Assembly (NCBI RefSeq): GCF_900113765.1
Contig: NZ_FOQO01000002.1
Span: forward strand, 186,001 to 250,000
Source: Parapedobacter indicus
GTDB taxonomy: Bacteria; Bacteroidota; Bacteroidia; Sphingobacteriales; Sphingobacteriaceae
DNA length: 64,000 nucleotides
Direction of reading: 5' to 3'
Shown: positions 1 through 8,827 of the stretch, piece by piece
How positions within the stretch are numbered: the stretch's first letter is position 1
Layout: the number at the start of each line of letters is the position of its first letter
Made by a program: the position numbers and the translations under genes
The notes under the pieces: generated by a model
The model's input: only the letters and a program-made list of their open reading frames with translations
Database searches by the model: none
Told to the model about the DNA's origin: nothing

Positions 1-50
1 ATGTTTAAAATTTCATTTTTATCACACAGGGGAATGTAAATTTTAAACAT
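1..50. repeat. Perfect 13-bp inverted repeat before the first gene
   Basis: Bases 1-13 (ATGTTTAAAATTT) are the exact reverse complement of bases 38-50, with a 24-base loop. A second short stem (CCATC/GATGG) lies at 59-73, just before the first gene. This could be the terminator of a gene left of the window or an operator. The window edge prevents a choice. Confidence 0.5.
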
Positions 51-90
51 GGTAAGCTCCATCTGACCGATGGATTAAAATTATTTACAG

Positions 91-1584
91 ATGAAAACCA
101 TCCTCACTGCAGCGCAAACACGGGAAGCCGATAGGTATACGATCGAAACCACCCCGATCGCGTCCATCGATCTAATGGAAAACGCATCGTTGGCTTTTGT
201 TACTGTTTTCATGCAGCTCTATCCCGACAAAAACACGCAGGTATTGATTTGCTGCGGCACGGGGAACAACGGAGGCGACGGGTTAGCAATCGCACGGCTC
301 TTGCAGGAGCACAGCTACGACGGGGTTGCCGTATGGATTGCCCGTTTTAGCGAAAGAGAAAGTGATGAGTTTGCCACCAACGTTGCCCGGCTCTATAACA
401 CCCCCATTCCGATTACTGAATTCTTCACCGGCGACGAGTTGCCTGCCATTCGTCAACGCGTCGTAATTGATGCGTTATTAGGGTCAGGTCTGAACAAACC
501 GCTGCAGGGAGATTGGCTACGGATGGTGGAACACATCAATCAAGCGGGCAAACCAATTGTGGCCGTAGACATCCCCACCGGCCTGCGCGCGGATGGTATG
601 CTGCCCCAAGAGGAACCTACCATACAGGCACACCATGTCATCTCCTTTCAACGGCCGAAACTCAGTTTTTTCTTTCCCGAGTCTGCCAACGCTGTCGAGC
701 GCTTCCACGTAGTGGATATCGGACTGAACGAGCCGTTTATTGAAAAGCTGCCCAGTGATTTCAAGTTGATCGAATCATCGGATATCCAACAGATTTATCG
801 CAACCGGAAGCCGTTTAGCCACAAAGGTACCTATGGCCACGCACTCATCATTGCGGGAGATACAAATACGCTTGGCGCGGCGCTTTTGGCTTGCGGTGCC
901 TGTCTGTACAGCGGAGCCGGACTTACCAGTGCCTGTATTCCTCCAACGGGTCTTACCGCGTTGAACGCGCATCTACCTGAAGTGATGTATTGCACAGAGG
1001 AGGAGTTGCTGACAATGTGGGATCGGTTTGATGCCATCGGTATCGGACCCGGCTTAGGTCAGCGGATATCCCTGCTGGAAGATTGTATGGCCCACACCCA
1101 TAAACCCATGGTCGTTGATGCCGATGCACTTACATTTCTTTCGCAAAACAAAGGATTGGTAGACGGACTGCCCAAACATAGCATTCTTACCCCACACATG
1201 AAGGAGTTTGACCGCCTCTTTGGAGCGCACGACAGCTGGTGGGACCGCGTGCAGACGGCCAGGGAACAGGCTATGGCGCTTCAACTGATTATCCTTCTAA
1301 AAAACCAATATACGTTTATCGCCTTACCGGATGGCAACGTGCTAATTAATCCCACGGGCAATCCGGCGATGGCCAGCGGGGGAATGGGCGACGTATTAAC
1401 CGGTATGCTGACGGCTTTTCTTGCGCAGGGATACCCTCCACGCGATGCTGCTATTTTGGCCTGTTACCTGCACGGAGCCGCCGGCGACCGGCTGGCTACC
1501 GATTCCGGCATGGCCGTCGTTCCAGCCAGGCAACTTATTCAGGCAATACCATCTACCTTCGGAAATTTGTTCCCTCCACACTAA
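91..1584 (+). CDS. nnr: Bifunctional NAD(P)H-hydrate epimerase / ADP-dependent NAD(P)H-hydrate dehydratase
   Basis: This is a cytosolic metabolite-repair enzyme. The N-terminal domain epimerises damaged NAD(P)HX and the C-terminal domain dehydrates the S form back to NAD(P)H using ADP. The N-terminal YjeF_N domain covers about residues 1-220 and carries the GTGNNGGDG motif at 56-64. The ribokinase-like C-terminal domain covers about 240-497, with a TPHxxE motif and a glycine-rich GGMGDVLTG motif at 430-438, where Asp434 is the likely catalytic base. The length of 497 aa is normal for the fused form. The ATG start directly follows an A/T-rich leader with two small stems. The gene stands alone, with a promoter for the next gene directly downstream. 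I am confident of the family. Confidence 0.95.
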   Translation: MKTILTAAQTREADRYTIETTPIASIDLMENASLAFVTVFMQLYPDKNTQVLICCGTGNNGGDGLAIARLLQEHSYDGVAVWIARFSERESDEFATNVARLYNTPIPITEFFTGDELPAIRQRVVIDALLGSGLNKPLQGDWLRMVEHINQAGKPIVAVDIPTGLRADGMLPQEEPTIQAHHVISFQRPKLSFFFPESANAVERFHVVDIGLNEPFIEKLPSDFKLIESSDIQQIYRNRKPFSHKGTYGHALIIAGDTNTLGAALLACGACLYSGAGLTSACIPPTGLTALNAHLPEVMYCTEEELLTMWDRFDAIGIGPGLGQRISLLEDCMAHTHKPMVVDADALTFLSQNKGLVDGLPKHSILTPHMKEFDRLFGAHDSWWDRVQTAREQAMALQLIILLKNQYTFIALPDGNVLINPTGNPAMASGGMGDVLTGMLTAFLAQGYPPRDAAILACYLHGAAGDRLATDSGMAVVPARQLIQAIPSTFGNLFPPH

Positions 1585-1617
1585 TCCATCTACCTTAAGC
1601 GGAATTATAGCAAATAC

Positions 1618-1649
1618 ATTGTGAACTTATTTTTTTATGCGTAGCTTTG
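1618..1649 (+). promoter_or_regulatory. Bacteroidota-type housekeeping promoter upstream of the locus 1 sigma gene
   Basis: TTG at 1619-1621, a 20-base spacer and TAGCTTTG at 1642-1649 match the Bacteroidota primary sigma consensus (TTTG/TTG - N19-21 - TAnnTTTG). Transcription would start near 1655, giving a leader of about 140 bases before the sigma gene. The spacer 1585-1797 shows nothing else I can name. Confidence 0.6.
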
Positions 1650-1797
1650 AGTGTTCCTCCGTAGCGATTACATGGAGAAACATAACCAATTACTGGCATC
1701 TGTGCTCCTTGGTTTTACTTAGGCTATATGAAACAACACAAGAAACAACGGAGTTGAACAGGCGTTTCCGAGATGTAAGTAGATATCACAAAAATCG

Positions 1798-2394
1798 ATG
1801 ACTAATATGGGGGTTAATAATCAGTTTGATGAATCTAGGTTATTAATTTCATTGCAAAAAGGAGATATAAAAGCTTTCGAGCAATTATACTTCTTCTACA
1901 GCAGAAAACTTTACGGCAATATCTTAAAAATGGTAAAATCGACCGATATTGCAGAAGAGATCTTGCAGGAATTATTTCAGCGCGTATGGGAAAAACGTGA
2001 AAGCATCGATGCAACCAAATCTTTCAAATCATACCTCTTCACGATTGCCAAACATCTAGTTTACGATTTCCTGCATTTACAGGTCAAGCAGCGCGGTATG
2101 GAAGCCTATTTGATTGAAAAATCAACATCTTCTTACCGCCATATCGACGATGAGATTGCTTTCAAGGAGACCAACGCCATTATCACCAAGGGTATCCGTC
2201 AGCTTCCTCCCCAACGAAGATTGGTGTATATGTTGTGCAAAATTGAAGGAAAAAGTTATGAAGACGTCAGCCGTATTCTCGGGATATCCACCTCTACAAT
2301 CAGCGACCACATTGTGAAAGCCACAAAATCACTCAAATCATACTATCTGTCGGAACAAGCGTGCATCTTTGCCCTTATGATTTGCCTATTTTAG
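1798..2394 (+). CDS. ECF RNA polymerase sigma-70 factor, locus 1
   Basis: This is an extracytoplasmic-function sigma factor of the Bacteroidota SusC/FecR-linked type, 198 aa. Region 2 is visible in the KGDIKAFEQLYFFYSRKLYG stretch and the following EEILQELFQRVWEKR. Region 4 is a helix-turn-helix with SYEDVSRILGISTSTISDHI. It should direct RNA polymerase to the susCD promoter of its own locus once the FecR protein encoded next door releases it. The last ten residues (CIFALMICLF) are strikingly hydrophobic, as in the sigma factors of loci 2 and 3. The start at 1798 could instead be the ATG at 1807; nothing in the sequence decides it. A spacer of 113 bases separates it from fecR. Confidence 0.92.
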   Translation: MTNMGVNNQFDESRLLISLQKGDIKAFEQLYFFYSRKLYGNILKMVKSTDIAEEILQELFQRVWEKRESIDATKSFKSYLFTIAKHLVYDFLHLQVKQRGMEAYLIEKSTSSYRHIDDEIAFKETNAIITKGIRQLPPQRRLVYMLCKIEGKSYEDVSRILGISTSTISDHIVKATKSLKSYYLSEQACIFALMICLF

Positions 2395-2507
2395 CTAACT
2401 GTCGTGTCCGATAAACACACTCGGCCTCCTATTTTTTTAAAAAATTTCTTCGGTAAGCAGAGGACACCTGCTGTTTCTACGTATATATAGTATAGGTAAA
2501 ACGGTAA

Positions 2508-3683
2508 ATGAGCGATTATCAAGACATTCATCAGCTGCTTAAGAAATACCTCAATAATTCCTGCACACCGGAAGAGGCCACCCATTTTATGCAAATGCTC
2601 CAATCGGGCAAGGAGCAAAGGTACGTTGAACAACTGATCGATAAGTATTTGCAGCAAGGTAGCACAAATCCAGATGTCCTTGCAGACGAAGCCGCCTTAA
2701 CCCGCATTTTTAAAAAATTGAACCTTGGCGACAATCAACCGAACAAACACCGAAAATCACTGTTTTTTTATCTAAAAGCCGCAGCGGTCCTATTGCTGGT
2801 CGCGGGAATTACGGGAGCATACTATTATTCCCAAAACCAAGAAAAAGAACTGACGGTGGTCAAAAACGATGCCTCTCCAGGCGGCAACCGAGCAACCCTC
2901 ACGTTAGCCGATGGCCAGGCAATTGATCTAAATACCCAACAAAGCGGCATTGTCATGGGGGATGGAATTAAATACCTTGATGGAAGCTCCGTACTGGATA
3001 AACAAGCGAACGTACGAACAAGTTCACAAGTTTACACGCTCACTACTCCTCAAGGAGGCACCTACCAAATCACGCTTCCAGACGGAACCAACGTGTGGCT
3101 CAATTCCGCTTCTACCTTGAAATATCCGTCCCGATTTGAGGGGGAAGAACGGGTGGTGGAGCTTAATGGGGAAGCCTATTTTGAAGTGAGTAACCAGGTA
3201 AGTAAGAAAGCAAAGGGGCAAAAAACACCGTTTAAGGTCATAAGCAACCTCCAAACCGTAGAAGTCCTGGGCACGCATTTCAACATAAACGCGTATGCTG
3301 ATGAACGCACCACGAATACCACGTTAGTCGAAGGAGCCGTGCGAGTCTTAACTGCACAAACTGCAACACTGCTGAAGCCGGGCCAACAATCCCGAGCAGA
3401 TACACGAGGGATACGTGTAGCCGATGTCGATGTAGAAACTGCTATCGATTGGAAAAATGGCGATTTCATATTTGCCGATGAGAACTTGAAAAGCATCATG
3501 CGAAAAATAGCCAGGTGGTATGGAGTAAAGGTCGTCTATCAAGATGAATTGTCTGACGACATGTATAACGCTCAGATTTCACGCAACAAAAATCTATCTG
3601 AAGTGTTGCATATATTGGAATTGTCCAAGGGGTTGACTTTTAAAATCGAAAATGACATCCTGTTTCTTTCATCTCCAAAATAG
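2508..3683 (+). CDS. FecR-type anti-sigma factor, locus 1
   Basis: This inner-membrane protein should hold the ECF sigma of locus 1 inactive and receive the signal from the SusC STN domain. The cytoplasmic N-terminal part (about 1-85) would bind sigma. A single membrane helix lies at about 86-106. The periplasmic FecR domain (about 130-300) carries typical motifs such as LPDGTNVWLNSASTLKYPS and VEVLGTHFNINAY. The C-terminal DUF4974 domain (about 320-391) resembles the STN fold. The length of 391 aa is normal. It is followed by a 193-base spacer with a hairpin before susC. Confidence 0.93.
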   Translation: MSDYQDIHQLLKKYLNNSCTPEEATHFMQMLQSGKEQRYVEQLIDKYLQQGSTNPDVLADEAALTRIFKKLNLGDNQPNKHRKSLFFYLKAAAVLLLVAGITGAYYYSQNQEKELTVVKNDASPGGNRATLTLADGQAIDLNTQQSGIVMGDGIKYLDGSSVLDKQANVRTSSQVYTLTTPQGGTYQITLPDGTNVWLNSASTLKYPSRFEGEERVVELNGEAYFEVSNQVSKKAKGQKTPFKVISNLQTVEVLGTHFNINAYADERTTNTTLVEGAVRVLTAQTATLLKPGQQSRADTRGIRVADVDVETAIDWKNGDFIFADENLKSIMRKIARWYGVKVVYQDELSDDMYNAQISRNKNLSEVLHILELSKGLTFKIENDILFLSSPK

Positions 3684-3776
3684 CTACAGGAACCACAGAT
3701 AACCGATTATTTCACACAAAACACACACAGATTATGAGAAACCAAGGATACACATAGCCGACGCAGCAACTAAAAA

Positions 3777-3802
3777 CCGGGAATGCCCGCCAGCATCCCC
3801 GG
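3777..3802 (+). promoter_or_regulatory. Hairpin between fecR and susC, locus 1
   Basis: CCGGGaATGC and GCATcCCCGG form a 10-base stem with one mismatch around a 6-base CCGCCA loop. There is no T-run after it. Loci 2 and 3 have hairpins in the same position, so this may mark the break between the regulator transcript and the sigma-dependent susCD transcript, or protect an mRNA end. The rest of the 3684-3876 spacer shows no gene. Confidence 0.45.
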
Positions 3803-3876
3803 CAACTACATTGGGAAATCATCAATCCAATTCTTGCTGATATCAAATCAATTATTCACCCAAAGTTCACAAAGAT

Positions 3877-6800
3877 ATGTTTTTTATTCTTTGCAGAAAT
3901 GGATGCATTCGCATCGCATTTCCATCACTCATCCTGAAGTTCATTTTATTCATGAAGCTGGTACTCTTTATTATCTTCATAACGTGCATGCAGGTTTCCG
4001 CGTCTGCGCTTGCCCAACAGATAACCCTTTCGGAACAAAACGTTTCGCTGCAGAAAATACTCAGGGAAATCCGTAAACAGAGCGACGTGGATTTCATTGT
4101 CAAAACCGCACAACTACAGCAGTCCAATCCGGTGACCATAAACGTTACCAAGCAACCGCTCGACAAGGTCCTGGAACAAATTTTTCAGGGCCAGCCTGTG
4201 GATTATTTGGTAGACAATAAAACAATCATCGTATTAGACAAAAAAGCAATACAACCTTCATCAAATTTACCTGGTGAATCGGTAAAGCAACAGCGTGTGT
4301 CTGGAAAGGTCATCACCGCCAACAGCGAACCGCTTGCTGGCGTGAGTATCACCGAAAAGGGAACCACCAATGCCACGCTGACAAATGATGATGGCCAGTT
4401 TTCACTGCAGGTGGCTAGCACACCAGCCGTGTTGGTACTTACCTACATCGGATACGTAAGCCAGGAGGTAACCGCCGGGACAAACAGCCCGCTGGAAATC
4501 ACGATGCAGCAAGATCTGGCTAGCCTCGAAGAAGTCGTGGTGGTAGGCTACGGTACCGCGCAAAAGAAAGACTTGACCGGCTCGGTGGCATCTTTGCAAC
4601 CGAAAGACTTCAACAAGGGCACAGTCGTCTCGCCCGATCAGCTGATACAAGGACGTGCCTCGGGCGTGATGGTGATCAACAACACCGGCCAGCCAGGGGG
4701 ATCCACCACCGTACGGATACGGGGTAACTCTTCCATCCGCGCAGGGAATAACCCCTTGTTTGTTGTAGACGGCATTCCACTATCAGGCACTTCGGCCCGC
4801 CCCGGCGATGGTGGCGGTGGCTATGGTTCGGATGATGGAAATCCACTGTCCTACCTCAACCCCAACGACATTGCCAGCATGGACATCCTAAAGGATGCTT
4901 CTGCTACGGCTATCTATGGTTCAAGGGGTGCCAACGGCGTTATCATCATTACCACCAAACGCGGCCAATCCGGCACGCCTACGATGAATGTGATGGCTTC
5001 GACCGGTTTTTCCAACCTGTTGAACCGGCCACAGGTACTCAGCGCGGAGCAGTTTCGGCAAGCGCTTGCATTCTATACGCCGGATGATGAAGCCGCCGAC
5101 CATGGGGGATCCGTCAATGCCTTTGACGCCATCACCCGCACAGCCATTACTCAGAATTACGCACTGGACGTATCCGGTGGTAACGAGTCTGCCAAATACC
5201 GACTCTCAGCCGGTTACCTGAACCAAAACGGGATTATCGAAACCGACCGTCTGCGGAAATTCACAACTAATCTGAGTGGTAATTTTAAATTTCTCGAAAG
5301 CAAGAAACTGGGACTGGACATCAATATATTGGCGGCGCAAAACAGTGAAAATATCGCTCCGATTAATGTGGGCGTAGGTTTTGAGGGGAATATCATCTCT
5401 CAAGCCCTGCAATGGAATCCTACACTGCCGCTGCACGACAACGAAGGTGAATTGGCTTATCAATCGCCTACCCTCATTAATCCGCTCACTTCATTGGCAG
5501 CCTACAAAGACCGGTCGACGGTAAACACCTTATTGACCAGCATTTCCCCGTCGTATAAGATTACGGATGAACTGGAATATAGATTGATGTATAGCCTCAC
5601 CAGTCAGACAGGCCGGCGCACAGGTAGGTATATCGCGGGCATGATCAATCCCAACAACATCAACAACGGTTCCGCCTATATCCACAACAATACGGAAATG
5701 AACCATCAGCTTACCCATACGCTATCGTTCAATAAAGAAATTGCTACCTCATTGAATCTGAATGCGGTAGTCGGCTACGAATACCTGAGCTTCGACACCC
5801 GCTGGAATGCGGAAAGCGGAAGTGGATTTTCAAACCTAGGCGGGCTTGATTATTACGACTACCTGGATTATGCGATTGCCAGCAATCGGTCGGTCGATTC
5901 GTATCGGAGTCCCACAAACGAACTCCAGTCATTTTTCGCGCGGGTTTCCCTGAATTTTGCAGACCGATACCTGTTTACGGGAACGATCCGGCGAGACGGA
6001 TCTACTAAATTTGGCGAAAACAACAAATACGCCAACTTCCCCTCCATCGCCTTTGCGTGGAACCTCTACAACGAATCGTTCCTCCGGGATAGCGAACACA
6101 TCAGCAACCTCAAACTGCGCCTGGGCTGGGGCATGACAGGCAACCAGGAATTTCCCTCTGGTGCGTCAAAAGATCGGTTTGTTTTCTCGGCGCAAAGCAT
6201 CACACAAGCGAATTTTGGCAATCCCGACCTGAGATGGGAAAGTTCATCTACCATTAATGCGGGCCTTGATTTCGGGTTTTTCCGTAACCGGCTTTCCGGT
6301 TCGATCGACTACTTCCGCAAAACCACCACAGACGCCCTGTTTGAACAAACGCTGGCCCAGCCTGCGCCGGGTGGCCGGTTGTGGGTAAATCTCGATGGCG
6401 AAATTATCAACGAAGGTGTCGAATTGGCGTTAAACGGAAATATCGTTCAAAACGACAACTGGAATTGGAATATCGGCGCCAATGCAACCTTCCTGAAAAA
6501 TAACGTAAACGGACTGCTGGGTTACTACGAAACTGCGGCCCTACGCGGTCAGGGTTTCTCCGGTGTGTTGGGTCAGCGCATGGTCAGTGGTCAACCGCTC
6601 AACGTGTGGTACCTAGCTATATTCGAAGGAATCGATCCAGAAACCGGAACCAGTATGTATCGCGGACTCGACGGCACGATAGGCACCTCCGTAGACCCGG
6701 CGTTGAACAAGTTTTATGTAAACAGCCCCAATCCCGATTACCTCCTGGGCATCTCTACGGATGTTGCGTATAAGAGGTTTACACTGACCGTCAATATGCA

Positions 6801-7200
6801 CGGCGCGTTCGGCCATTACCTATTCAACAATACCATGGCCACCGTATTGGGCGTAAACAACCTCTCCAACCGCAATATTTCCGAAGAAGTATTCGACACG
6901 CAAGCCGGCGAATCGACCTCGAATTCTGCTGCACCCTCTACGCGGTACCTCGAAAAAGGGGATTTCCTGAAACTTTCCAATGCCTCGCTAAGTTATAATA
7001 TAGGCAACATCGGAAAGGCCATCCGAAATCTGAATATATCCATTACCGGACAAAATCTCTTGGTCTTTACGGGCTATACCGGATTTGACCCCGAAGTCAA
7101 TACCGATGGCACACAGGATGGCATACCTTCACTCGGTATCGAGTATTTGCCGTATCCGCCTGCAAGAACGTTCCTTTTGGGTCTCAATTTCTCATTATAA
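3877..7200 (+). CDS. SusC/RagA-family TonB-dependent outer-membrane transporter with STN domain, locus 1
   Basis: This is an outer-membrane active transporter that pairs with a SusD lipoprotein to import glycans or other oligomers using TonB energy. After a signal region ending near ALAQQ (residue 48) comes an STN signalling domain (about 49-120), then a carboxypeptidase-regulatory-like domain (about 142-215), the conserved EEVVVVGYGTAQKKDLTG stretch with the TonB box, a plug domain (about 230-350) and a 22-strand barrel to the C-terminus. The total length of 1107 aa is typical. An internal ATG at 3952 would give a shorter signal peptide; the long start fits other STN-bearing SusC proteins. 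The STN domain and the adjacent sigma/FecR genes imply substrate-dependent self-induction. The ligand cannot be told. Confidence 0.95.
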   Translation: MFFILCRNGCIRIAFPSLILKFILFMKLVLFIIFITCMQVSASALAQQITLSEQNVSLQKILREIRKQSDVDFIVKTAQLQQSNPVTINVTKQPLDKVLEQIFQGQPVDYLVDNKTIIVLDKKAIQPSSNLPGESVKQQRVSGKVITANSEPLAGVSITEKGTTNATLTNDDGQFSLQVASTPAVLVLTYIGYVSQEVTAGTNSPLEITMQQDLASLEEVVVVGYGTAQKKDLTGSVASLQPKDFNKGTVVSPDQLIQGRASGVMVINNTGQPGGSTTVRIRGNSSIRAGNNPLFVVDGIPLSGTSARPGDGGGGYGSDDGNPLSYLNPNDIASMDILKDASATAIYGSRGANGVIIITTKRGQSGTPTMNVMASTGFSNLLNRPQVLSAEQFRQALAFYTPDDEAADHGGSVNAFDAITRTAITQNYALDVSGGNESAKYRLSAGYLNQNGIIETDRLRKFTTNLSGNFKFLESKKLGLDINILAAQNSENIAPINVGVGFEGNIISQALQWNPTLPLHDNEGELAYQSPTLINPLTSLAAYKDRSTVNTLLTSISPSYKITDELEYRLMYSLTSQTGRRTGRYIAGMINPNNINNGSAYIHNNTEMNHQLTHTLSFNKEIATSLNLNAVVGYEYLSFDTRWNAESGSGFSNLGGLDYYDYLDYAIASNRSVDSYRSPTNELQSFFARVSLNFADRYLFTGTIRRDGSTKFGENNKYANFPSIAFAWNLYNESFLRDSEHISNLKLRLGWGMTGNQEFPSGASKDRFVFSAQSITQANFGNPDLRWESSSTINAGLDFGFFRNRLSGSIDYFRKTTTDALFEQTLAQPAPGGRLWVNLDGEIINEGVELALNGNIVQNDNWNWNIGANATFLKNNVNGLLGYYETAALRGQGFSGVLGQRMVSGQPLNVWYLAIFEGIDPETGTSMYRGLDGTIGTSVDPALNKFYVNSPNPDYLLGISTDVAYKRFTLTVNMHGAFGHYLFNNTMATVLGVNNLSNRNISEEVFDTQAGESTSNSAAPSTRYLEKGDFLKLSNASLSYNIGNIGKAIRNLNISITGQNLLVFTGYTGFDPEVNTDGTQDGIPSLGIEYLPYPPARTFLLGLNFSL

Positions 7201-7211
7201 ACATTCGCATC

Positions 7212-8762
7212 ATGAATACTTTTAAACTATATAGCATAGCCTGTCTACTACTCGCAGGACTGTCCTTTTCCTGCACCGACTTGGACGAAAGACTGAGAAG
7301 CGAATTGGAGGAGGGGTCAACCAACGTCAATCCCTCTGACTTGTTAATCGGAGCGTACAGTGCGCTTAACGAACCTTATCAACAGGAGCAACGGTGGGTA
7401 CTCGAAGAGATCTCAACCGATGCGGCCATGGCACCCACCCGCGGCGGCGACTGGGATGACAACGGCATGCACCGGGCGATTCACCAACACACATGGAATG
7501 CCGATAATTCCTATATGAACAACACGTTCAGAACGTTACTGACCGCACAGTTTCAAGCGTCCAACGTGCTGCGCAATAACCCCACACCACAGCAAGCCGC
7601 AGAAGCTCGCTTCATTCGCGCGCTTAGCATGTACGACGTATTGAACCTGTGGGGAATGGTGCCCTACCGTGAAGACCTCGATAATTTCAGGGAACCGCCC
7701 ATTACGCTTCAACCTACGGAAGCCATTGATTTTATCACCAGTGAACTCAATGCAATCCTGGGAGATCTGCCCGCCAGCGGCGAAGCCTATGTAGCCAGTC
7801 AAAATGCCGCAAAGACACTACTCATGAAGCTTTATTTGAACAAAGGGTCATTTCTCAATCGAGAAAGTCCGACATTCGATCCCGCCGATATGAATCAGGT
7901 AATCACCCTGGCGGATGAGATAACAGCCAGCGGCCAGTATGAAATTTCCCCTCCGGGTAAGTACTTCGATAATTTTGCACCCCACAACGACGCCGTTTCA
8001 ACCGAAAACATCTTTACCTTGTATAACGAATTCGGTGTACGGGGGGGCAACATCGACCGGACATGGAACACCATCGCGCACTATAACATGACTCCCGGCG
8101 GCTGGAATGGCTGGTGTACCCTATCAGACTATTATGACCTATTTGAGGAGGGTGACGAACGGCTGGGAATTGCCTATGAATATCCGGCCGATACCATGAA
8201 CAATCCCGGTCATCGGCGCAACGTTGGCTTTTTGATCGGTCAGCAATATAATCTTGAAAATGACCAACCGTTAATGGCAAGGAATCCTGCCAGCCAGCCA
8301 CTCTCATTTACACGTGAGGTTACGATCCGGACTTCGGGTGCCACACTGGAAACCGCTGGCATCAGACCGATGAAATATGCATTCGATTACAGTGTGCCTT
8401 CCGGCCAACGCAACAACGACTGGGTGGTATTCCGATACGCCGATGTCTTGTTGATGAAAGCAGAGGCGATCCTGCGCGGCGGAACGGGTACGCCTGTCAA
8501 CGCAATGGCGCTGGTGAATAGCATTCGTACCAATCGAGGCGTTGCTGCACTCGGAGCGCTTACGTTGGATGAATTGCTAGACGAACGTGGACGTGAACTG
8601 TATTGGGAAGGATGGCGGAGGCAAGATTTAATCCGATTTGGGAAATTCCTGGAGCCTTGGCAGGAAAAAGCTGCGGATCCAGGACCACATACACTCGTAT
8701 ACCCCATCCCGAGCCAGCAAATTGCGGTCAACCCCAACTTGGAACAGAATCCGGGTTATTAA
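7212..8762 (+). CDS. SusD/RagB-family nutrient-binding outer-membrane lipoprotein, locus 1
   Basis: This is a surface lipoprotein that caps the SusC barrel and captures ligand. The signal peptide ends in a lipobox with Cys21 (LSFSC). The N-terminal SusD-like part contains ARFIRALSMYDVLNLWGMVPY, the usual TPR-containing RagB signature. The C-terminus carries ERGRELYWEGWRRQDLIRFG and ends with the family hallmark of NPNLEQNPGY type. The 516 aa are complete. It starts 11 bases after susC, so the two are co-transcribed. No degradative gene follows on this strand; a terminator and a gene facing the other way come next. Confidence 0.95.
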   Translation: MNTFKLYSIACLLLAGLSFSCTDLDERLRSELEEGSTNVNPSDLLIGAYSALNEPYQQEQRWVLEEISTDAAMAPTRGGDWDDNGMHRAIHQHTWNADNSYMNNTFRTLLTAQFQASNVLRNNPTPQQAAEARFIRALSMYDVLNLWGMVPYREDLDNFREPPITLQPTEAIDFITSELNAILGDLPASGEAYVASQNAAKTLLMKLYLNKGSFLNRESPTFDPADMNQVITLADEITASGQYEISPPGKYFDNFAPHNDAVSTENIFTLYNEFGVRGGNIDRTWNTIAHYNMTPGGWNGWCTLSDYYDLFEEGDERLGIAYEYPADTMNNPGHRRNVGFLIGQQYNLENDQPLMARNPASQPLSFTREVTIRTSGATLETAGIRPMKYAFDYSVPSGQRNNDWVVFRYADVLLMKAEAILRGGTGTPVNAMALVNSIRTNRGVAALGALTLDELLDERGRELYWEGWRRQDLIRFGKFLEPWQEKAADPGPHTLVYPIPSQQIAVNPNLEQNPGY

Positions 8763-8783
8763 TACCGATGTTCCTTTATATTC

Positions 8784-8818
8784 AGGAAGCCGCCACATTA
8801 CCGATGAGGCGGCTTCCT
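8784..8818. terminator. Bidirectional hairpin terminator between susD and the convergent oxidoreductase gene
   Basis: AGGAAGCCGCC (8784-8794) and GGCGGCTTCCT (8808-8818) pair perfectly over 11 bases with a 13-base loop. It lies between two converging genes and can serve both. The flanks are A/T-rich but lack a long T-run. Confidence 0.8.
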
Positions 8819-8827
8819 AATTAAACC

